Origin: Pseudalkalibacillus hwajinpoensis
Lineage (GTDB): Bacteria > Bacillota > Bacilli > Bacillales > Guptibacillaceae
NCBI RefSeq assembly: GCF_039851965.1
Contig: NZ_CP156674.1
Coordinates: 3,534,001-3,598,000, forward strand
Direction of reading: 5' to 3'
Length of the DNA stretch: 64,000 bases
This document shows, piece after piece, positions 59,322 through 64,000 of this stretch (position 1 is the first letter of the stretch; every line of letters begins with the position of its first letter). A model generated the notes under the pieces. The model searched no databases, was not told the origin of the DNA, and was given only the letters and a program-made list of their open reading frames with translations. Both the position numbers and the translations under genes were made by a program.

Positions 59322-60245
59322 ATGGAAATCTTTCGTAATGTACATGAGCTCGTCGGCCGCACTCCGGTCATCGAGCTCAATCATTTTGCTGTACCTGATG
59401 GGGTTCGACTTTTCGCAAAGCTTGAATTCTATAACCCGGGCGGAAGTATTAAAGACCGTTTAGGACAGGAATTGTTGCAAGATGCGATTAAAAACAAAAG
59501 ATTAGCACCAGGCGGAACGTTTATCGAACCGACTGCAGGCAATACTGGTATTGGTCTTGCGCTTGCTGCAGTTAACCGTGGTTATACTGTGATGTTCGTC
59601 GTACCTGAGAAGTTCAGTATGGAAAAACAGGATCTGATGCGCGCGCTCGGTGCGGTCATTGTGAATACGCCAACAGAGCTGGGTATGAAAGGCGCCATTG
59701 CTAAAGCGAAAGAACTTCATAAAGAAACCCCGAATTCCTATATGCCACAGCAGTTTGGTAACCCGGCGAATCCACTTACCTATTATAAAACACTAGGTCC
59801 TGAGTTGTGGAATCAGCTTGATGGGGAACTTGATGTGTTTGTAGCAGGTGCTGGAACGGGGGGTACTTTTATGGGGACAGCCCGATACTTGAAGGAACAG
59901 AACGCTAAAGTAAAAACGGTTATTGTCGAACCTGAAGGCTCTATTTTAAATGGGGGAGATTCGGGTCCACATAAAACCGAGGGAATTGGGATGGAATTTT
60001 TACCTGAATATATGGACGCTGCATATTTTGACAGTATTCATACTATTACGGATCAAGTTGCTTTCGGGAGAGTTAAAGAACTTGCTGCAAAAGAAGGTCT
60101 TCTCGTTGGAAGCTCTTCAGGTGCAGCACTTGAGGCAGCACTTATTGAAGCACAGCAAGCAAGTCCTGGAACGAATATTGCTACCATCTTTCCAGATAGT
60201 AGTGAACGTTACTTAAGTAAGAAGATTTATCAGGGAGGCATTTGA
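59322..60245 (+). CDS. mccA: MccA-type cystathionine beta-synthase
   Basis: 307 residues, fold type II PLP enzyme of the CysK/CBS family. The PLP lysine is in NPGGSIKDRLG near residue 44. Other motifs are EPTAGNTGIGLALAAV, the phosphate loop GAGTGGTFMGTARYLK and VGSSSGAALEAAL. By context it is MccA (YrhA), which joins homocysteine with O-acetylserine to cystathionine, rather than a biosynthetic CysK. A CysK-like alternative cannot be fully excluded. mccB follows after 3 bp. Confidence 0.9.
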   Translation: MEIFRNVHELVGRTPVIELNHFAVPDGVRLFAKLEFYNPGGSIKDRLGQELLQDAIKNKRLAPGGTFIEPTAGNTGIGLALAAVNRGYTVMFVVPEKFSMEKQDLMRALGAVIVNTPTELGMKGAIAKAKELHKETPNSYMPQQFGNPANPLTYYKTLGPELWNQLDGELDVFVAGAGTGGTFMGTARYLKEQNAKVKTVIVEPEGSILNGGDSGPHKTEGIGMEFLPEYMDAAYFDSIHTITDQVAFGRVKELAAKEGLLVGSSSGAALEAALIEAQQASPGTNIATIFPDSSERYLSKKIYQGGI

Positions 60246-60248
60246 CTA

Positions 60249-61382
60249 ATGAAGCCAAAAACAAAACTTATTCATGGGGGCATTACCGGTGACCCACAAA
60301 CGGGCGCGGTTTCTGTGCCAATTTATCAAGTAAGCACGTATAAACAAGAAGCAGTTGGAAAATTCAACGGCTATGAATATTCACGTACTGGGAACCCTAC
60401 ACGTCATGCACTTGAAGAACTTATTAAAGATCTTGAGAATGGTGAATCTGGTTTTGCATTTGGATCAGGGATGGCAGCTATTTCTTCAGTTATGATGCTA
60501 TTTAGTTCCGGTGATCATGTGGTAATGACAGATGATGTATACGGCGGAACGTATCGCGTAATGACGAAAGTGTTAAACCGTCTTGGGATTGAATCAACAT
60601 TCGTGGATACAACGGATCTTGATGTTGTAAGAGGGGCTATTAAAGAAAACACAAAAGCTATATACGTAGAAACACCCACAAATCCCCTGTTGAAAGTGAC
60701 TGACATTCAGGCAATTTCAAACCTTGCTAAAGAACACGAGTTATTATCAATTGTCGACAATACGTTCAACACGCCATACTGGCAGAATCCAATTGATCAC
60801 GGTGCAGATATTGTGCTTCACTCCGCAACCAAATACCTGGGTGGACATAGTGATGTCGTTGCTGGACTCGTTGTTGTTAATTCGAAAGAGCTTGCAGAAG
60901 AAGTGCATTTTGTTCAGAATTCTGCAGGTGCTATTTTAGGGCCACAGGATTCATGGCTGTTAATTCGTGGCTTAAAAACACTCGGAGTTCGGATGGAAGA
61001 GCATGAGAAAAACACGGCTAAGATCGTTCAGTTTCTAAGTGATCATCCTGCAGTCGGTAAAATATACTACCCCGGACTAAGCACACATCCCGGAAATGAT
61101 ATTGCGGTTAATCAGTCTCGAGGCTTCGGCGGGATGATCTCGTTTGATATTGGCAGTGCTGAAAAAGCGGATGAACTGTTAAGTAAAATAAAATACTTTA
61201 CATTAGCCGAAAGTCTCGGTGCTGTGGAAAGTTTAATTTCCGTTCCTGCAAGAATGACCCATGCCTCTATTCCTGAAGATCGTCGCAATGAGCTTGGTAT
61301 TACGGAAGGTCTAGTTCGTATATCTGTTGGACTTGAAGATGCGGATGATCTAATTGAAGACCTTTCAAACGCACTAAAATAA
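60249..61382 (+). CDS. mccB: MccB-type cystathionine gamma-lyase
   Basis: 377 residues, Cys/Met-metabolism PLP family (fold type I). Motifs are YEYSRTGNPTRHALEELI, FGSGMAA, VVMTDDVYGGTYR and the PLP lysine segment LHSATKYLGGHSDV. Near the C-terminus is ESLISVPARMTHASIPEDRR. MccB (YrhB) splits cystathionine to cysteine and also acts on homocysteine. Its start follows GGGAGGCATT in the end of mccA. It ends the transsulfuration operon and is followed by a hairpin. Confidence 0.94.
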   Translation: MKPKTKLIHGGITGDPQTGAVSVPIYQVSTYKQEAVGKFNGYEYSRTGNPTRHALEELIKDLENGESGFAFGSGMAAISSVMMLFSSGDHVVMTDDVYGGTYRVMTKVLNRLGIESTFVDTTDLDVVRGAIKENTKAIYVETPTNPLLKVTDIQAISNLAKEHELLSIVDNTFNTPYWQNPIDHGADIVLHSATKYLGGHSDVVAGLVVVNSKELAEEVHFVQNSAGAILGPQDSWLLIRGLKTLGVRMEEHEKNTAKIVQFLSDHPAVGKIYYPGLSTHPGNDIAVNQSRGFGGMISFDIGSAEKADELLSKIKYFTLAESLGAVESLISVPARMTHASIPEDRRNELGITEGLVRISVGLEDADDLIEDLSNALK

Positions 61383-61389
61383 TGGTTTT

Positions 61390-61433
61390 AATCCCCTTTT
61401 CTTCAGGCAATGGAAAAGGGGATTTTCCTTTTT
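61390..61433 (+). terminator. Terminator after mccB
   Basis: AATCCCCTTTT and AAAAGGGGATT are perfect complements around a 13-nt loop, followed by TTCCTTTTT. Confidence 0.82.
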
Positions 61434-61505
61434 ACTGGAAAGAGTTACATCTCTCAGAATAGCCCTTCGTATGATAGAATAAGAGACAGGAGAGGTGAGC
61501 GCGTT

Positions 61506-61739
61506 ATGAAACAACTACAAGATAAAATGACAGATTATAAACGTTTCGCGTTTGTTTTGCTTAGTCTAAGTGTTTTCTTATACATTGGTTCATTCCTTCC
61601 AGTTCAGGGGAAAACGGATGCTGGAACGCTGATTTTGACAGGTGGAGGCTTCCTTCTAGTTGGTATTGCATTGTTCTTTTATTCGCGTGCAATTGCCATC
61701 CAAAAGAAATTAAATGAGCATGAAGATGCAGGGAAATAA
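61506..61739 (+). CDS. yrhC: YrhC-family small membrane protein
   Basis: 77 residues from ATG 61506 behind GGAGAGGTG; the longer open frame begins inside the terminator. Two membrane helices (about 13-32 and 43-63) and charged ends (MKQLQDKMTDYKRF, KKLNEHEDAGK). YrhC follows yrhB in B. subtilis; the function is unknown. Confidence 0.82.
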   Translation: MKQLQDKMTDYKRFAFVLLSLSVFLYIGSFLPVQGKTDAGTLILTGGGFLLVGIALFFYSRAIAIQKKLNEHEDAGK

Positions 61740-61796
61740 AGATTGCAGTTACGGGTCAGTTCGACTACGCTCTGATTCTGTATAATATAAGCATTT

Positions 61797-61836
61797 AAAT
61801 AAGAGGCCATTTCCATTCGGAAATGGCCTCTTATTT
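61797..61836. terminator. Strong bidirectional terminator, yrhC / zorB-like gene
   Basis: AAATAAGAGGCCATTTCC and GGAAATGGCCTCTTATTT form a perfect 18-bp inverted repeat with a 4-nt loop between convergent genes. It isolates the ZorAB-like operon from the conserved backbone. Confidence 0.9.
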
Positions 61837-61874
61837 ACTTATTTTAAATCATTTGAAGTCAACGGTAAGTTTAA

Positions 61875-62564
61875 TTAATACTTCATTATGTCCTTCAACC
61901 TACCCTGCCATTTCTCATCATCAAGAATGATTTGAAAAGAGATCCTTCTATTTTTCTTAAAGGCTTCCTCCGTTTCTTCAGCCACGACAGGTTTATATTC
62001 TGAATAGCCAGTAGCTGCAAGGTATTTTGCATACTCTGGAGTGGCAAGTGTCGGATTCGCTTTCATTAGCTCTTTTACAACGGCAACAGAGCGATCGGCG
62101 GAAAGTGTCCAATTATCATATGGAACTTTATCCGTATGCCCCTCAATCAAAATAATATAGAGATATTGACTGATGTCTTCTTCCTCTACTAAACTTGCAA
62201 ACACATCTGCCAGTTCATTTAATACTTTTTTCCCTTCAGGACTAACTTCTGCACTCCCCGTATCAAAAAGAATGTCTCCCTCAACGGAAATTGTGTTATT
62301 TGGTCCGCGAACAATTTTATCTTTTCCTACATTTTCTTCTAGCTGTTGTTCAATTAAGTCACTAATATGCTTTTTTACATCGGCTACTTTAGCGAGCTCC
62401 TCTTTCATGACAGTTTGATCATAAGCGTCATAAATCATTTGTACGAAGGCAATAATGGCAATGAAAAGCATAACAAGCACGATCATCGCCATCATGTCAG
62501 CGAAACTGGGCCAGTAATGCTCTTCATCACTCTCTATTTGAAATCGTCTTTTTCGGTTTTTCAT
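61875..62564 (-). CDS. ZorB/MotB-like OmpA-domain protein
   Basis: 229 residues, start overlapping the upstream gene stop by 4 bp (ATGA). After a basic N-terminus, a single helix starts WPSFADMMAMIVLVMLFIAI and carries an aspartate at the MotB/ExbD ion-channel position. A short linker leads to a periplasmic-type OmpA/MotB peptidoglycan-binding domain: ILFDTGSAEVSPEGKKVLNE, LIEGHTDKVPYDNWTLSADR, AATGYSEYKPV and KNRRISFQI. This design fits the ion-driven motor stator B subunit, either of Zorya anti-phage systems or a MotB relative. No flagellar genes are nearby. Confidence 0.82.
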   Translation of the reverse strand: MKNRKRRFQIESDEEHYWPSFADMMAMIVLVMLFIAIIAFVQMIYDAYDQTVMKEELAKVADVKKHISDLIEQQLEENVGKDKIVRGPNNTISVEGDILFDTGSAEVSPEGKKVLNELADVFASLVEEEDISQYLYIILIEGHTDKVPYDNWTLSADRSVAVVKELMKANPTLATPEYAKYLAATGYSEYKPVVAEETEEAFKKNRRISFQIILDDEKWQGRLKDIMKY

Positions 62565-64000
62565 CGGTTATCACCGATCATTCGGGATTGAATATGCTGC
62601 TCTGCTGATTGACGTCTCATTTGTTCTTCATAAAGACGAAGTTGAATCTGGTGAGATTCAGCCAGCTGATGCTGAATATCTTTCAACTCACGCGCGAGCC
62701 CCTGATATAACGAATCAATGCTAGTTGAAAGAGCCCTCAGTTCATGCTGAAGTGGCTGGTCTCGTTGATCTCGCTCCATTTTATACATTATGGGTTCAAG
62801 CGCCTCTCGTTTTATTTTATCTAATGAGGTATACCATGCTTTTTCAAGCTGTGAAACTGACTCAGCAAATTCCTGGGAAGCCCTTCCATATTGATTTTGC
62901 TTTTCTTGATAACGGTAATACCATTCATCTTGCATTTGATGAACGCGCCTTTCCAGTTCCTCTTGTGATCCCTGGTACCGCTGCATCTGCTCATCGAGTC
63001 CTCTTAAATAGCTCTGACCTGATTCTTCCGCTTTCTTCTGAGTTTCTTTAATAAGCTGATCAGATCGTTGAACAAGCTGTTCAAATTTCCGCTGCCCGGT
63101 TTCATGATGTCTTGATAACGCTTGGAGCTGATTTTCGAGCGTCTTTAAACGATTTCCAAGCTCAATGACACCATTTGTTGCTTTTTCTTGAACCCCATCA
63201 AGCTGTGTAAAAGATTCCTGAAGTTTCACACCAAAAGCTTCTAATGTTGATGTGCTTGAAGCAAACTGTTCGGTATACGCTCGCTGTGAGGAGAGAGTGG
63301 CCTGAACATCTTTCATAGCCTGCTCTAACCCTGCCGTGAAAGTAACCATACTCGTAGAGAAGTCACCAAGAGTTTCTTGAAAACTGTCCTGAATTCTACC
63401 AGCAAGTCGGTCTAAAATTCGTTCCATTTCATCGTGTGGTTTTTCCTTACTAAGACTGGCATTTAAATTGTGGTCAAGCAGCGATTCACAATCGGAAATG
63501 ATTTTCTCGAGATAATACGCAGTGGTTCGTCCTCCTGTTAAAACGCCATTCTGTATCAATGTCAAAAATAGCGCGTTGCCTATGCCGGCAATACTCGTAA
63601 TAAAAGCGACACTCATACCCTGAAATGGACTTGAAATGGCTTCAATGACGGAAGCAAGGTTCAGATTAGCATCATCAGGTTTCTGTGACAAAAACATGAG
63701 CGTTTCTTGCATAGAAGAGATGGCCATCGTTAATCCAATAAAGGTACCAAGAATACCAATGATGATAGAAGTCGGTGGCAGCTGTTGCATGAATCGCATC
63801 ATTCCACCTGCAGGTACACGAGCAAACCCGAAAAGCGGAACTGATTCTTTGAAAAAGTGTTTTTCAATCAGTGCTTGAGTATTAACTGGTGAAACCCCTG
63901 CTAGATGATAAGTCGTGTATTCTTTCATAACGTTTTGAATCCATGGGGCGGTATGGACACTTGTCTCTTGCTGGACTTCTGCATTTTCAATATCTCTTAG
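62561..64000 (-). CDS. ZorA/MotA-like proton-channel protein with coiled-coil tail (partial)
   Basis: The frame is open through the right window edge (at least 479 codons); the ATG at 63928 is internal, since LRDIENAEVQQETSVHTAPW continues upstream of it. Two MotA/TolQ-type helices are seen (IIIGILGTFIGLTMAISSMQ and GMSVAFITSIAGIGNALFLT), then a cytoplasmic tail of about 300 residues rich in Gln/Glu/Arg with strong coiled-coil character and no further membrane segment. Such a long tail on a MotA-type subunit is the hallmark of ZorA. The N-terminal helices lie outside the window. Confidence 0.8.
   Translation of the reverse strand, partial: LRDIENAEVQQETSVHTAPWIQNVMKEYTTYHLAGVSPVNTQALIEKHFFKESVPLFGFARVPAGGMMRFMQQLPPTSIIIGILGTFIGLTMAISSMQETLMFLSQKPDDANLNLASVIEAISSPFQGMSVAFITSIAGIGNALFLTLIQNGVLTGGRTTAYYLEKIISDCESLLDHNLNASLSKEKPHDEMERILDRLAGRIQDSFQETLGDFSTSMVTFTAGLEQAMKDVQATLSSQRAYTEQFASSTSTLEAFGVKLQESFTQLDGVQEKATNGVIELGNRLKTLENQLQALSRHHETGQRKFEQLVQRSDQLIKETQKKAEESGQSYLRGLDEQMQRYQGSQEELERRVHQMQDEWYYRYQEKQNQYGRASQEFAESVSQLEKAWYTSLDKIKREALEPIMYKMERDQRDQPLQHELRALSTSIDSLYQGLARELKDIQHQLAESHQIQLRLYEEQMRRQSAEQHIQSRMIGDNR

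Overview
The window is a chromosomal segment of a Gram-positive, endospore-forming member of the Bacillaceae. The evidence is the gene content and order, which follow the Bacillus subtilis nifS-nadBCA to yrhC region almost gene for gene. It includes sporulation genes (safA, coxA, bofC, spoVB, an rsfA-like gene, pbpI), T-box leaders, AGGAGG-type ribosome binding sites with frequent TTG/GTG starts, and U-tailed intrinsic terminators. I cannot assign genus or species by reading alone. secD and secF are separate genes here, whereas B. subtilis has a fused secDF.

Layout. 1-4.9 kb: NAD biosynthesis, with niaR (partial) and nifS leftward and nadB-nadC-nadA rightward from a shared intergenic region. 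5-10.2 kb: spore-related genes (safA with a long internal tandem repeat, a CotS/YutH-like kinase-fold gene, coxA), yebC and bofC. 10.2-14.9 kb: ruvAB, a DUF2905 gene, queA-tgt and yajC. 14.9-19.7 kb: membrane proteins (YrzE type, an ArsB/NhaD-type permease, DUF421, SpoVB, a COG2426-type small protein) and comN. 20-23.7 kb: secD, secF, a CDF cation transporter and yrvD. 23.9-29.6 kb: recJ, apt, relA, dtd. 29.6-34.7 kb: a frameshifted cell-wall amidase gene, then a small ORF, a T-box leader and hisS-aspS. 34.7-35.3 kb: 6S RNA and hairpin repeat elements. 35.3-44.2 kb: an rsfA-like gene, rarA, a YczE-like protein, cymR-iscS-mnmA, yrrB and recD2. 44.3-53.1 kb: a zinc ribbon protein, yrrI, a T-box leader and alaS, ireB-ruvX-yrzB, mltG, trmR, udk and greA. 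53.1-54.5 kb: a decayed group II intron immediately after the greA terminator. 54.5-61.8 kb: pbpI-yrrS, yrzA, then the methionine-to-cysteine operon yrrT-mtnN-luxS-mccA-mccB with yrhC. 61.9 kb to the end: a leftward ZorA/ZorB-like (MotA/MotB-type) pair that runs off the window.

How the genes fit together. CymR, encoded at 38.2 kb, is the known cysteine-metabolism regulator in this family and is a likely controller of the yrrT-luxS-mcc operon 19 kb away, where an inverted repeat lies just downstream of a -10 box. NifS and IscS are two cysteine desulfurases, each beside its usual client (NadA and MnmA). queA/tgt, mnmA, trmR and the three aminoacyl-tRNA synthetases make the region rich in tRNA functions. 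Most of the window is conserved housekeeping. The accessory material is the ZorAB-like pair, the intron remnant, the dispersed hairpins and the expanded safA repeat.
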